In this document: positions 25,584 through 35,189 of the stretch, piece by piece | How positions within the stretch are numbered: the stretch's first letter is position 1 | Layout of the letters: each line of letters starts with the position of its first letter | NCBI RefSeq assembly: GCF_017875235.1 | Contig: NZ_JAGGMI010000007.1 | Span: 1 to 64,000, forward strand | Origin: Asticcacaulis solisilvae | GTDB lineage: Bacteria > Pseudomonadota > Alphaproteobacteria > Caulobacterales > Caulobacteraceae | Direction of reading: 5' to 3' | DNA length: 64,000 bases | The notes under the pieces: model-generated | Databases searched by the model: none | Seen by the model: only the letters and a program-made list of their open reading frames with translations | Told to the model about the DNA's origin: nothing | Program-made: the position numbers and the translations under genes

Positions 25584-27082
25584 CGAATCGCCAGCCAGAT
25601 CATCATGGCTAGCGACAGCACCGACGTCGCCAGCGCGATATAGCCGAGGGTGCGGCTGTGGCGCAGTTCGGCGCGCATGGTGTCGTTGCCGGTTGTAATG
25701 ATCGTCTCGGTCGCCGGCTCATCCAGCTTGCGGATCAGCTTTTCCAGCAGACGCTTGGCCTCGGTGACCGGCGACAGTTCGCGCGAGATCCAGGCGCGGA
25801 CGACGGGGCGGGCGGCTTCCCACAGATTGTGCTCGGGATAGATGCGGCGCGCCACGCCTTCGACGCTGACCATGGTCTTTTGCAGCAGCACCAGTTCGGG
25901 CCGCAGGTGCATGTCGAACTGGGCGGTGATTTCGAACAGCTGGGTCAGGAGCCGGCCCATCGACACCTCGGTCGCCTTCTGGCCCAGCACGGGTTCGCCG
26001 ACGGCGCGCAGGGCCTGGGCGAAGCTGTCGACATTGTGGGTGCGCGGCACATAGCCGGCTTCGAAATGGACCTCGGCGACGCGCTTATAGTCGCGCTGCA
26101 GGAAGCCCCACAGCATCTCGGCTAGATAGCGCCGCTCCTGCGGGCGCAGCCGGCCGATAATGCCGAAATCGATGGCGATCAGCCGCGCGGGCGCCGCGAC
26201 GAACAGGTTGCCTTCGTGCAGGTCGGCATGGAAGACGCCGTGGTCCAGCGCCTGCGACAGGAAGGCGCGAATGAGATTGTCGGCGGTTTCCTTGTGGTCC
26301 AGGCCCGGCAGCGCCAGGGCTTCGGGCTTGGACAGCGGCGTACCGTCAGCCCATTCCAGCACGATAACGCGGCGCGCGACCTGATGCCACACCACCTTAG
26401 GGGCACGCATATAGGGAGTGGCGTTGATGATCTGGCCGATCTCGTCGCAGGCTGACGCTTCCAGGCGCAGGTCGAGCTCGAGCATCAGCGATTGCGCCAC
26501 CGTGGCGACAAAGGCCTCGGGCTCCAGGCGCCGCGCAACGCTCACGAACTGATGAATGAGCCGCGCCGACAGGGTCAGCATGGCGATATCGGCGGCGATA
26601 ACCTCTTCGATACCGGGGCGCAGAATCTTGACCGCCACCTTGCGGCCATCGAGCAGCACCGCACGATGCGCCTGGGCGATCGACGCGGCGCCCAGCACTT
26701 CGCCGAATTCGCTGAAGATGTCGCCCAAAGGCTTGCCTAGCGCTTCCTCGACCGAGGCGATGGCGACGCGTTCGGAAAACGGCGGCAGGCGGTCCTTGAG
26801 GTGGCTCAGGTCTTCGATGAAAGTCTTGCCGAAGATATCGCCGCGCGTCGACAGGATTTGGCCAAGCTTGATAAAGGCAGGCCCCAGTTCCTGAAACGCC
26901 AGGGCATAGCGCTCGCCGGGACGCAGGTTGCTGCGGCGGGCGAACAGGGCGCGCAAAAGCCCGGCGACAAAGCGCGGAAAGGGGGGGAGAAGCGGCGACA
27001 GTTCCTTAGGGACTAATGCGTCGTGGCGCAGCAGGACAAGGCCCGTGCGGAACATGCGCATCCATGAAGCGAAACTGGCCAT
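25580..27082 (-). CDS. ubiB: Ubiquinone biosynthesis protein UbiB (ADCK-type atypical kinase)
   Basis: Membrane-associated ATPase/kinase-like protein needed for ubiquinone synthesis, 500 aa. The family KxGQ motif is AFIKLGQILSTRGD. The Ala-rich nucleotide loop lies around EVLGAASIAQAHRA, and the catalytic-loop equivalent is HADLHEGNLFV with IDFGIIGRL as the metal motif. One transmembrane helix closes the C-terminus (GYIALATSVLSLAMMIWLAIR). The start is ATG 27082, 13 bases after the ubiE stop, so ubiE-ubiB are one operon, as in many alphaproteobacteria. The stop overlaps the convergent lipoprotein gene. Confidence 0.95.
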   Translation of the reverse strand: MASFASWMRMFRTGLVLLRHDALVPKELSPLLPPFPRFVAGLLRALFARRSNLRPGERYALAFQELGPAFIKLGQILSTRGDIFGKTFIEDLSHLKDRLPPFSERVAIASVEEALGKPLGDIFSEFGEVLGAASIAQAHRAVLLDGRKVAVKILRPGIEEVIAADIAMLTLSARLIHQFVSVARRLEPEAFVATVAQSLMLELDLRLEASACDEIGQIINATPYMRAPKVVWHQVARRVIVLEWADGTPLSKPEALALPGLDHKETADNLIRAFLSQALDHGVFHADLHEGNLFVAAPARLIAIDFGIIGRLRPQERRYLAEMLWGFLQRDYKRVAEVHFEAGYVPRTHNVDSFAQALRAVGEPVLGQKATEVSMGRLLTQLFEITAQFDMHLRPELVLLQKTMVSVEGVARRIYPEHNLWEAARPVVRAWISRELSPVTEAKRLLEKLIRKLDEPATETIITTGNDTMRAELRHSRTLGYIALATSVLSLAMMIWLAIR

Positions 27083-27095
27083 CGATCGTGCGAGC

Positions 27096-27869
27096 TTACG
27101 CCCAGCCCTCATGCAGGGCGCAAATGCCGCCCGAGAAGTTGGTGTAGCGGGCATTGCGGAAGCCGGCCGTGGTCATCATGTCCTTCAGCGTCTCCTGGTT
27201 GGGGAAGCGCTGGATGCTTTCGACCAGGTACTGGTAGCTGTCGCGATCGTTGGCGACCAGCTTGCCCATCCACGGGATGACATTGAAGCTATAGGCCTCG
27301 TAGATCTTGGCCACCGGCGTCGCGGTCGGGTGCGAAAACTCCAGGCAGAAGAAGCGGCCGCCGGGCTTCAGCACGCGGCGGGCTTCGTTCAGCGCCACCT
27401 GCACATCGGCGACATTGCGGATGCCGAAGCTGATGATGTAGGCATCGACGCTGGCGTCGTCGATGGCCAGCTTCATGGCGTCGCCGACCGACCAGCTGAG
27501 TTCCGGCTCCGTGCCTTTTTCCCGGCCCGCGAGGATCATCTGTTCGTTATAGTCGATGACGCGGATTTCGACGTCCCTGGCGTCATAGCCGCGGCCTTTA
27601 CGCCGGGCCTTGGCGGCGCGTGCCATTTTCGCCAGGCGGCGGGCGATGTCGCCAGTGCCGCCGGCAACGTCGAGTATGATTTCGCCCGGCTGCGGATTGA
27701 GGCGCGCACAGGCGGCGTCCTTCCAGACGTGGTGGACGCCCAGCGATATGACGTCGTTCATCAGGTCATATTTCGGGGCAACGCGCGCGAAGACCTCAGC
27801 GACGCGCGACACCTTTTCGCGCGGGTCGAGGTCCCGGAAACCGAAGGGGGAAGTTGCGGTATCGGACAT
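27096..27869 (-). CDS. ubiE: Ubiquinone/menaquinone C-methyltransferase UbiE
   Basis: SAM-dependent methyltransferase of quinone biosynthesis, 257 aa. SAM-binding motif I is [15 protein letters not shown]. The family signatures are [21 protein letters not shown] near the N-terminus, the post-motif [26 protein letters not shown], and [12 protein letters not shown]. The C-terminal segment ending in [13 protein letters not shown] fits UbiE. A longer frame exists upstream, but ATG 27869 ([14 protein letters not shown]) is the family start. It is followed after 13 bases by ubiB. Confidence 0.96.
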   Translation of the reverse strand: MSDTATSPFGFRDLDPREKVSRVAEVFARVAPKYDLMNDVISLGVHHVWKDAACARLNPQPGEIILDVAGGTGDIARRLAKMARAAKARRKGRGYDARDVEIRVIDYNEQMILAGREKGTEPELSWSVGDAMKLAIDDASVDAYIISFGIRNVADVQVALNEARRVLKPGGRFFCLEFSHPTATPVAKIYEAYSFNVIPWMGKLVANDRDSYQYLVESIQRFPNQETLKDMMTTAGFRNARYTNFSGGICALHEGWA

Positions 27870-27944
27870 GGCCGCTGTTCTAACGGCAAAAGGTTGAGAA
27901 TGAAATACGTTTCGCGCAACGCGTCGTGTGACCCAGCGTCGCGG

Positions 27945-27992
27945 GCAGGGGCACGGCCCCTGCACCCGGAATCGCGACGCAGTTTGTAACGC
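27945..27992. repeat. 48-bp intergenic palindromic element, copy B
   Basis: Begins with the hairpin GCAGGGGCACGGCCCCTGC (27945-27963) and matches 20644-20691 at 41 of 48 positions. It lies between the starts of ubiE transcription and the 3' end of the response regulator gene. Confidence 0.75.
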
Positions 27993-28014
27993 TGTCAGAA
28001 CCCGATTTGATTGC

Positions 28015-28509
28015 CTAATCCGCCTTGTCCGAGGCGCGGCGGAACGGCCCGCGGTATTCTGGATTGTTCCTGCGCCGCCGGTCGGGGCCGACATAGGTGC
28101 TCGATTTCACCCAGCCGCGTTCGTTGTTGATGACGCTCTTCATGCGGTCGATCAGCGCCTTGGCGGTCAGCGGCTTGGCGATGATCTCGTTGACGCCGGC
28201 GTCGCGCGCCTCAAGCACATGGCGGCGGTCGGTGTGACCGGTCATCATGATGATCGGCACATAAGGGTGTGGGCTGTCCGAACCCTTGCGCAGCAGCTTG
28301 GTGAATTCGAGCCCGTCGAGCTGTTCCATCATCAGGTCGAGAATGATGACGTCGGGGCGCCAGTCGCGGACGATTTCCAGGGCTTCGATGCCATCGGAAG
28401 CTTCGCGGATCAGGGTAATGCCCATCGACCGCAACATGGTACAGACGATCACTCGCATGTAGTGATTGTCATCGACCACGAGCACCATAACGCGCGCAAA
28501 TTTGCTCAA
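28015..28509 (-). CDS. Single-domain (CheY-like) response regulator with basic tail
   Basis: 164 aa: a receiver domain (residues about 6-130) with the acidic pair in [11 protein letters not shown], phospho-acceptor Asp in [12 protein letters not shown], the switch Thr in MMTGHTD and the conserved Lys in IIAKPLT. No output domain is fused. The C-terminal 30 residues are Arg-rich and contain [18 protein letters not shown], a tail seen in other caulobacterial single-domain regulators. It may act by protein binding. No histidine kinase is adjacent, so its partner is elsewhere. Confidence 0.88.
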   Translation of the reverse strand: MSKFARVMVLVVDDNHYMRVIVCTMLRSMGITLIREASDGIEALEIVRDWRPDVIILDLMMEQLDGLEFTKLLRKGSDSPHPYVPIIMMTGHTDRRHVLEARDAGVNEIIAKPLTAKALIDRMKSVINNERGWVKSSTYVGPDRRRRNNPEYRGPFRRASDKAD

Positions 28510-28710
28510 GGGGCTTCCGGCTCCGGAAATGGAAACGATTGAAATACAAGGGGACGGAACACATCCCGCATCAAATAACGCGACACTTCTATCTTATTTG
28601 ACGGAAACGTAAAACAAAGATTGATTCTCACGCAATTCCGCGCTTCTCTCTGCGAAGTTAAGGCGTTGAGGGGCGGCTTGACCCGTGCCCTACAGGCAGG
28701 GACTTTTTCC

Positions 28711-31700
28711 ATGATCGACTGGCAAAACAGAACGCTGATCGCGAGCGCGGCGGCGGTGCTGATTTCGGGCTTCTGCGTCGGTTTTCTCACGGCAAAAGCC
28801 ACCGACGGCATATCGGGCAAGGGTGAGGCTGCGGCGGTCGCGGAGGTGCCCGGCAAGCCGGCGACCGGCCTGTTCGGCAAGGTCCGCGACAAGAATGCCC
28901 GCCGCGCCGGTGACGCTAAACCCGCCGGTTTCGATAGCTGGAAGCAGCGCCTCGACACGACAGGCGACACGCCCAAGGCCTGCGTGCAGTTCTCCAGGCC
29001 GCTCGATCCCGCAAAGCCTTACGGCGACTTCGTCGTGGTCTCGCCTGCCTTGCCGTCCGCTCCGGCGGTCTCCGCCAAGGGCGACGAGCTGTGCGTCTCC
29101 GGCTTCGGCTTTACCGATCGCCGCATCACGCTGCTGAAAGGCCTGCCCGGCAAGGGTGGCGACACCCTCAAGCAGAACCGCGACTTCGACTTCGCCTTTG
29201 GTGAAAAGCCGCCCTATGTCGGCTTCAAGGGCAATGGCGTCATCCTGCCGCGCGAGGAAGCCGACGGCGTGGCGATCGAAACCGTCAATGTCTCGGCGCT
29301 TGCCGTCGAGGTCTGGCATGTGTCGGACCGCAACCTGGTGCGCAAGAGCGTGTCCGCGCCCGACCCGACCCCTGAGGGCGACTACGACTATTCGTGGGGT
29401 GAAGATTCCGCCGACGATATCGGCGTCAAGATCTGGACCGGCAAGATGGCGGTCAAGACGGGCAATGGCGAACGTGTCACGACGGTCTTTCCGCTGGGCG
29501 CGGTGCTGAAAACGATGAAGCCGGGCGCCTATGTCGTCAAGGTCCGCGATGGCTCCGGCGGCCGCGACAAGAAGGAATACGACCAGCCGGCCCAGGCGCG
29601 GCGCTGGATCCTCTATACCGACATGGCGATGACGACCTACAAGAGTCCGAACGGCATGGACGTGGTGGTACGGTCGCTGAAATCCGCCAAGCCGATGAGC
29701 GGGGTCAAGGTCGATCTGGTGGCATCGAACGGCGACATCCTGGCCGAGACGCGATCTAGCGTCGATGGCCGCGCGACCTTCGGTGGCGCGCTGCTGAAAG
29801 GGACCGACGCCCTGACCGCCAAGATGATCATGGCCTATGGTCCGAACGACGATTACACGGCGGTCGACGTCCAGCGCACGCCGATGGATCTGACCCAGCA
29901 TGGCGTCGGCGGCCGTCAGGACGAGGCCGTGGTGACCGATGGCCGCGCCAATGCCCAGGGTGTCGACGGCTTTATGTATACCGACCGCGGCATCTATCGC
30001 CCGGGTGAAACCGTCCGTCTGGTCGCCCTGATGCGCGACAACGAAGGCAAGGCCGTCAAGGACCGCAAGGGTGCCTTGATCGTCACCCGGCCCTCGGGCG
30101 TCGAAGCCTTCCGCTTCCGTTTCGACAAGACCCAGGACGGCTTTGCCGGCGCCAATATCGTGCTGCCTAAGACGGCGCCGCGCGGCCAGTGGCAGGCGCG
30201 GCTGGAGATAGACGGTTTGGAAGAGGCCGCCGGTTCGGCCAGCTTCGCTGTCGAGGATTTCGCGCCTCAGCGCCTGGGCGTCGACGTCGTCGCCGACAGC
30301 CAACGGCCTCTGCTGTCGCTGACCGAACAGCGGCCGGTGCGCGTGACAGCGCGCTACCTCTATGGCGCGGTGGGTTCGGACCTGCAGGTGACCGGCGAGG
30401 CGCGCATCCGCCAGGATGCCGAACCCTTCCCGGCCTTCAAGGACTACATGTTTGGCGATTCCGCCAAGCCCTTTGAGGAAAAGTACGTCGATCTGCCGTC
30501 GGCGACAACGGACGGCCAGGGCAATGCCCTGTTCCCGTTCAATGCCGCCCTGGCCGGCGAGACGTCTCAGCCCTTGATCGTCCAGCTGACCGCCTCGGTC
30601 TTCGAGCCCGGCGGCCGTCCGGTCAAGGAAGGCCAGACCTTGAAGATCAAGCCGGCGCCGCTCTATCTCGGCGTCAAGGTCGATCAGAAGGAAGCGAAGT
30701 CGTGGCGCGATACGCCGCAGGTGGCGCTTAATGTCATCGGCGTCACGCCGCAAGGCCAGAAGACGGCCGTCAAGGGCGCGGTGGTCAAGCTGATCGCCGA
30801 GCACTGGGACTATGACTGGTATATCGCCAACGGCCGGTGGCAGTGGCGCTCGACCCACCGCGACGTTGTGGTTTCCACCAAGACCGTGGATCTCAGCGCC
30901 AATACCGGCTTCACGCTGGAACGCGGGCTTGACTGGGGCGATTACCGCCTTGAGGTCGAGGTGCCGGGCAAGGCGCGCAGCTCCGTGCGCTTCGCCTCGG
31001 GCTGGGGTTCAGCGCAGAAAGGCACGGACGCGCCCGACATGGTCCGCCTGTCGACCGGCAACCGCAAGTTCAGCCAGGGTGACACGGTCGAACTGACGCT
31101 GAAGGCGCCATACAAGGGTGAGGCGCAGATCGCCGTTGCCACCGACCGTATTATCGAGATGAAGACGGTCAGCGTAGGGGAAAACGGCACCAGTGTCCGC
31201 CTGAAGACCTCGGCGGCGTGGGGCGGCGGCGCGTACGTGCTGGTGTCGGTCATCCAGCCGCGCGATCCGGTCGAGTCGTCGAAACCGCGCCGCGCCGTCG
31301 GCCTGATCTATGTGCCGCTCGACGCCAAGTCGCGCAAGCTGGATATCCAGCTGCCGGGCGGCGATACGCCGTTCAAGCCGCAGGTCGGAAAGGACGGCAA
31401 GCGGTTCATCGAAGTGCCGGTCCACATCAAGGGCGCCAAGCTGGGCGACAGCGCCAAGGTGTCTTTGGCGGTCGTCGATCAGGGCATCCTCAACCTGACC
31501 AAGTTCAAGACGCCCGATCCGGTCGGCTGGTACTTCGGCAAGCGTGCGTTGGGCGTCGATTTCAACGACGACTATGGTCGCCTGCTGGATCCGAACCTGG
31601 CCGCCGCCGCCGACACATTCGGCGCCGACTCGATCGGTGGCGAAGGCCTGACGACGACGCCGATCCGCACCGTCGCCCTGTGGTCGGGCGTCATCGACAC

Positions 31701-33705
31701 CGGCCTGGATGGGCGGGCGGTGGTGCGTCTGCCAATCTCGAAGTTCAATGGCGAGCTGCGTGTCATGGCCGTGGCGTGGACCGACGAAGCCGTTGGTTCC
31801 AGCCAGCAGAAGCTGGTGGTGCGTGAGCCGGTCGTCATGGACCTGGCCTTGCCGCGCTTCCTGAATCCCGGCGACAAGGCGTTCGCGACGCTGGAACTGA
31901 ACAATGTCGACGGCAAGCCCGGCATCTACAAGGCTATCGTCAAGGGGCTGCAAGGGCTGGCGCTGGCGTTCGAAAAGGCGTTCAACCTCGGCAAGGGCCA
32001 GAAGGTCATCGAAGCCGTGCCGATGAATGCGCCGAACACGACCGGCATTTCGACGGTCAATATCGCGCTGAACGGTCAGGGCTATGACTTCGTCGACTCG
32101 TTCCAGATCCAGACGCGCAACGGCTGGGGTCCGCAGACGCGGGTTTCGGTCGAACAGCAGCCGGTCAATGCCACCTATACGCCGTCGAACGCCCTGCTGG
32201 CCGGCCTGCAACCGGGCTCAGCGACGGTCGAGGTCAGCTATTCGCCGTTCCGCAATGTCGATCCGGGCCCGATCGCGGCCTCGCTCAACAAGTATCCTTA
32301 CGGCTGCACCGAACAGGTGACGTCGGCGGCGATGCCGTGGCTCTATGCCGATGAATCGATCGTCGGCAAGGACCGCGCGCGGCCGTCGGCAGGGGCGTTG
32401 AAAATCGCCGTGCAGAAGCTGCTGGACCGTCAGGCCCAGGACGGTGCGTTTGGCCTGTGGCGCGTCGGTGACGGCGATGCCGATGGCTTTATCGGCGCCT
32501 ACGCCACCGACTTCCTTCTGGAAGCCCGTGCGCGTGGCGCCTATGTGCCGCAGGAGGCGATCGACAAGGCCATGAACGCCATGCGCGACCTGTCGAAACC
32601 GCAGGGCTACACTTCGGTCAATTACCGCTTGAGCGCGCCGGAATACTGGTACTGGGGCGGCATTTCGCGGGAGCAGATGACCAAGCAGATGCGCAGCCGC
32701 GCCTCGGCCTATGCGTTGTATGTGATGGCCAAGGGCCGATCTGGCGACCTGGCGCGCCTGCGCTGGTATCGCGACGTGCAGTTCGCCGAGGAGCAGTCGC
32801 CCCTGGCGCGCGCCCAGGTGGCCGCCGGTCTCGGCATGATGGGCGATCGCGCGCGATCCCGTCAGGCCTTCCGCCAGGCGATCGAAAAGATCGGCTATAC
32901 GGATCATTATGACTGGTACCAGTCGCCGCTGCGCGACCTGGCCGGCGTCATCGCCCTGGCGTATGAATCGGGTAATGGAGACATCGGCGCCACCCTGATT
33001 CCGCGCCTGGAAAACGCCATGAAGAGCCCATCACAGCTCAACACGATCGAGCAGGCCTATATCCTCAAGGCGGCGTCCTACATGCTGAAGGCGGCCGGCA
33101 AGACCCGGATCGACGCCAATGGCGTATCAACCCTGCCGGGTAGCCAGAATGTCCAGCGCTTCGGTGTGACCAAGTTCGCCGGCGCCCAGTTCAAGAATAC
33201 GGGTTCCGGTCCGATCTGGCGGACGGTGACGGTTATCGGGACGCCGGTGGCGCCTCCGGGGGCGGCATCGAACGGGCTCAACCTGTCGAAGGCCTTCTAC
33301 ACCCTGGGTGGCCAGCGTATCGATCCGTCGCAGCTGCGCCAGGGCGACCGCGTCATCGTGGTCATTTCGGGCGGCAGCGACAAGGCGGAGACGCGCCCGA
33401 TCGTCATCGACGATCCGCTGCCGGCGGGCTTCGAGATCGACTCGACCCTGACCAGCGAAGACACGTCGAACGGGCCGTTCAGCTTTGTCGGCCAACTGAC
33501 GGGCGCCAAGGCGCAGGAAGCCCGCGACGACCGCTATGTCGCGGCGCTGGATGTGTCGTCGTCGCAGAACTTCAGCGTGGCCTATATCGCCCGCGCCGTG
33601 ACGCCGGGTGACTACTACCTGCCGGGCGTCGAAGCGAAGGACTTCTACAAGACGGACACGTTCGGCCGCACCAACGGTGGTCGCGTTGTGATTGGGAGAA
33701 GGTAA
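28711..33705 (+). CDS. Bacterial alpha-2-macroglobulin with thioester site
   Basis: A 1664-aa periplasmic protease-trap protein. One N-terminal anchor helix lies at about residues 8-30; there is no lipobox. A chain of MG beta-sandwich domains follows, with bait-like and thioester regions. The internal thioester motif is GCTEQ with Cys1199, inside PYGCTEQVTSAAMPW. The alpha-barrel thioester domain follows (DRQAQDGAFGLWRVGDGDADGFIGAYATDFLLEA). Domain text such as GFMYTDRGIYRPGETV and TDEAVGSSQQKLVVREPVVMDLALPRFLNPGD is characteristic. Bacterial homologues covalently trap proteases attacking the cell, and many are paired with penicillin-binding protein PbpC. No pbpC is next to this gene. The start is ATG 28711 with AGGGA upstream. 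Confidence 0.95.
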   Translation: MIDWQNRTLIASAAAVLISGFCVGFLTAKATDGISGKGEAAAVAEVPGKPATGLFGKVRDKNARRAGDAKPAGFDSWKQRLDTTGDTPKACVQFSRPLDPAKPYGDFVVVSPALPSAPAVSAKGDELCVSGFGFTDRRITLLKGLPGKGGDTLKQNRDFDFAFGEKPPYVGFKGNGVILPREEADGVAIETVNVSALAVEVWHVSDRNLVRKSVSAPDPTPEGDYDYSWGEDSADDIGVKIWTGKMAVKTGNGERVTTVFPLGAVLKTMKPGAYVVKVRDGSGGRDKKEYDQPAQARRWILYTDMAMTTYKSPNGMDVVVRSLKSAKPMSGVKVDLVASNGDILAETRSSVDGRATFGGALLKGTDALTAKMIMAYGPNDDYTAVDVQRTPMDLTQHGVGGRQDEAVVTDGRANAQGVDGFMYTDRGIYRPGETVRLVALMRDNEGKAVKDRKGALIVTRPSGVEAFRFRFDKTQDGFAGANIVLPKTAPRGQWQARLEIDGLEEAAGSASFAVEDFAPQRLGVDVVADSQRPLLSLTEQRPVRVTARYLYGAVGSDLQVTGEARIRQDAEPFPAFKDYMFGDSAKPFEEKYVDLPSATTDGQGNALFPFNAALAGETSQPLIVQLTASVFEPGGRPVKEGQTLKIKPAPLYLGVKVDQKEAKSWRDTPQVALNVIGVTPQGQKTAVKGAVVKLIAEHWDYDWYIANGRWQWRSTHRDVVVSTKTVDLSANTGFTLERGLDWGDYRLEVEVPGKARSSVRFASGWGSAQKGTDAPDMVRLSTGNRKFSQGDTVELTLKAPYKGEAQIAVATDRIIEMKTVSVGENGTSVRLKTSAAWGGGAYVLVSVIQPRDPVESSKPRRAVGLIYVPLDAKSRKLDIQLPGGDTPFKPQVGKDGKRFIEVPVHIKGAKLGDSAKVSLAVVDQGILNLTKFKTPDPVGWYFGKRALGVDFNDDYGRLLDPNLAAAADTFGADSIGGEGLTTTPIRTVALWSGVIDTGLDGRAVVRLPISKFNGELRVMAVAWTDEAVGSSQQKLVVREPVVMDLALPRFLNPGDKAFATLELNNVDGKPGIYKAIVKGLQGLALAFEKAFNLGKGQKVIEAVPMNAPNTTGISTVNIALNGQGYDFVDSFQIQTRNGWGPQTRVSVEQQPVNATYTPSNALLAGLQPGSATVEVSYSPFRNVDPGPIAASLNKYPYGCTEQVTSAAMPWLYADESIVGKDRARPSAGALKIAVQKLLDRQAQDGAFGLWRVGDGDADGFIGAYATDFLLEARARGAYVPQEAIDKAMNAMRDLSKPQGYTSVNYRLSAPEYWYWGGISREQMTKQMRSRASAYALYVMAKGRSGDLARLRWYRDVQFAEEQSPLARAQVAAGLGMMGDRARSRQAFRQAIEKIGYTDHYDWYQSPLRDLAGVIALAYESGNGDIGATLIPRLENAMKSPSQLNTIEQAYILKAASYMLKAAGKTRIDANGVSTLPGSQNVQRFGVTKFAGAQFKNTGSGPIWRTVTVIGTPVAPPGAASNGLNLSKAFYTLGGQRIDPSQLRQGDRVIVVISGGSDKAETRPIVIDDPLPAGFEIDSTLTSEDTSNGPFSFVGQLTGAKAQEARDDRYVAALDVSSSQNFSVAYIARAVTPGDYYLPGVEAKDFYKTDTFGRTNGGRVVIGRR

Positions 33706-33710
33706 AGGTC

Positions 33711-33730
33711 GTGGGGCCCGAGGGCCCCAC
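33711..33730. repeat. Intergenic GC palindrome after alpha-2-macroglobulin
   Basis: GTGGGGCCCGAGGGCCCCAC, six bases after the stop and followed by ACCCCG. It belongs to the family at 1959. With copy 33848 it brackets the terminator at 33766. Confidence 0.7.
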
Positions 33731-33765
33731 ACCCCGATACTCGCCCGCGTGTGAACAGTCTTATT

Positions 33766-33811
33766 AGCCAATAAAAAAGGGCCCCACTTCGGAGGCTCTT
33801 TTTTATTGGCT
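33766..33811. terminator. Bidirectional terminator
   Basis: An 18-base stem (33766-33783 with 33794-33811) with a single G-U position and A6/T6 runs inside the arms. It terminates the alpha-2-macroglobulin transcript and RNAs from the opposite strand. Confidence 0.9.
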
Positions 33812-33847
33812 ACCAGGATTATTCGTACCCGGACAAATATATGGGGT

Positions 33848-33866
33848 GCGGGGTCCGCGACCCCGC
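33848..33866. repeat. Intergenic GC palindrome
   Basis: GCGGGGTCCGCGACCCCGC, sharing its 15-base core with the palindrome at 1959-1977. Confidence 0.7.
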
Positions 33867-34133
33867 GACTTGACCAGCCCAAAACGCAAAACGATGAGAG
33901 ACCCTGATGGGGCGCAATGGCCCCTAGAAACGCAAAACGGAGACCATTGGGGGGCAATGGTCTCCGTCGCATGCCACCGGTTTCGAGGGGGGGGATGATC
34001 CCGGTGACGAACTTGTAGGCTCAGGTTTACCTCAGAGAGGAAAACGACTCGTTAATACGAGTCACCGCCTTTCCTCCTAAGTAAACCTTTCTGCTGGTAA
34101 GGCAAGTGTGCAGCGCAAAAAAATCGATCACAC
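33867..34133. other. Structured intergenic region, candidate RNA
   Basis: No ordinary gene. It contains an imperfect tandem repeat of 46-base period (copies begin AAACGCAAAACG at 33882 and 33928) and an 11-bp hairpin (33939-33949 with 33955-33965) followed on the minus strand by T-rich sequence. Further right is a nested hairpin at 34023-34088. The region may be the 3' UTR of the DHS-like gene or a separate small RNA. Confidence 0.5.
34023..34088. ncRNA. Nested triple hairpin, possible sRNA or leader
   Basis: Three concentric perfect stems: AGGTTTAC/GTAAACCT (34023-34030, 34081-34088), GAGGAAA/TTTCCTC (34037-34043, 34070-34076) and GACTCG/CGAGTC (34046-34051, 34058-34063). Strand uncertain. 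On the minus strand an AGGAGG seven bases before a GTG opens a 12-codon frame (34065 to 34027) that runs through the inner stems. Confidence 0.4.
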
Positions 34134-35189
34134 TTACTTGAACAGCTTGGCCCAGTTGGGCTTGGTGCGATTTTTCCACGCGCCACGGTGGTAAGCATCC
34201 GAACCGATCAGCGGCACGACAGTGGTGGCTTCAGCGAAGACCATCTGTTCATAGGTCGTCGAAACCTTGCCCCACGAGGCGGCTTCTTTGAGCGTCGACG
34301 ATGAACACGCACCGTCACGAACGTCAGCCACCGTGATCTGCACGGCATACTTGTGCATATCTGCTTCAATACCGAGGATTTCGGCGCAGACAACTGTGTC
34401 CTGGGCGAAGTTCTTGGGCACGCCGCCACCGACCATGAACAGTCCGGTGGTGCCGGCCGCGATCTTGATATCCGTCAGTTCACGGAAGTCCGCCACGGCG
34501 TCGATCATCAGGTAAGGCTTGCCTTCCTTGATGCGCTCCTTCTGGTGCTTGACCAGGCCGAAACCGGCCGACGAGTCGACAAAGGCGGGGCAGAAGATCG
34601 GCACGCCTTCTTCGTAGGCCGTCTGAATCAGCGAGCCAGGCTTCTTGGCATTGCCTTCCGACAGCCACTTGCCCATTTCCCAGATGAATTCGCGCGAGGA
34701 ATAGCCGCGCGGCTCCAGGCGGTTGCAGATCTCGAGGATCGTGTGATCGCAGGCCTGAAGCTCTTCTTCGTCGATATAGGTGTCGTAGATGCGGTCGATA
34801 TAGTTGTCGCGCAGCACATTGTCGTCGACCGGGCCGGCGGCCTGATAGTGCTTGAAGCCAAGCGCTTCGAAGAAGTCCATGTCGACGATCGAGGCGCCGG
34901 TGGCGACGACGGCGTCGATCATGCCGAACTTCACCATGTCGCGATAGACGTGCATGCAGCCGCCGGCCGAAGTCGAACCGGCCAGGATGAGCCACGGCGA
35001 GCAGGACTTGTCTTCCAGCGCCATATTGAAGATGTCGGCGGCGCGAGCGGTGTCGCGCGACGAGAACGACATCTTGCGCATCGAATCGATGATCGGGCGG
35101 GCGTCGTACGAGGTGATGTCAACGTGCTCGACGGTTTCTGCGAGCAGGCTGGCCTTCATGTTGGATTGCGGCTTGGTTTCAGCGTTCAT
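34134..35189 (-). CDS. Deoxyhypusine synthase-family protein, probable polyamine enzyme
   Basis: 351 aa, NAD-dependent aminobutyl-transfer fold of deoxyhypusine synthase. The active-site lysine block is GGGVPKN with Lys259, matching the family's GGG-x-x-K, and TSAGGCMHVYRD and AVATGA-type NAD contacts are present. Bacteria lack eIF5A, so true hypusine formation is unlikely. Bacterial homologues are considered to act on polyamines, for example making homospermidine from putrescine. It lies 168 bases downstream of ornithine decarboxylase on the same strand, which supports that role. The start is ATG 35189 with AAGGA upstream. The product identity is inferred. Confidence 0.85.
   Translation of the reverse strand: MNAETKPQSNMKASLLAETVEHVDITSYDARPIIDSMRKMSFSSRDTARAADIFNMALEDKSCSPWLILAGSTSAGGCMHVYRDMVKFGMIDAVVATGASIVDMDFFEALGFKHYQAAGPVDDNVLRDNYIDRIYDTYIDEEELQACDHTILEICNRLEPRGYSSREFIWEMGKWLSEGNAKKPGSLIQTAYEEGVPIFCPAFVDSSAGFGLVKHQKERIKEGKPYLMIDAVADFRELTDIKIAAGTTGLFMVGGGVPKNFAQDTVVCAEILGIEADMHKYAVQITVADVRDGACSSSTLKEAASWGKVSTTYEQMVFAEATTVVPLIGSDAYHRGAWKNRTKPNWAKLFK

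Noticed and set aside
28690-30858. Open frame of 722 codons on the minus strand opposite alpha-2-macroglobulin
   Set aside because: It is a mirror of a GC-rich gene: composition is Arg/His/Ala-rich without any domain, and the plus strand carries full family signatures and the thioester site.
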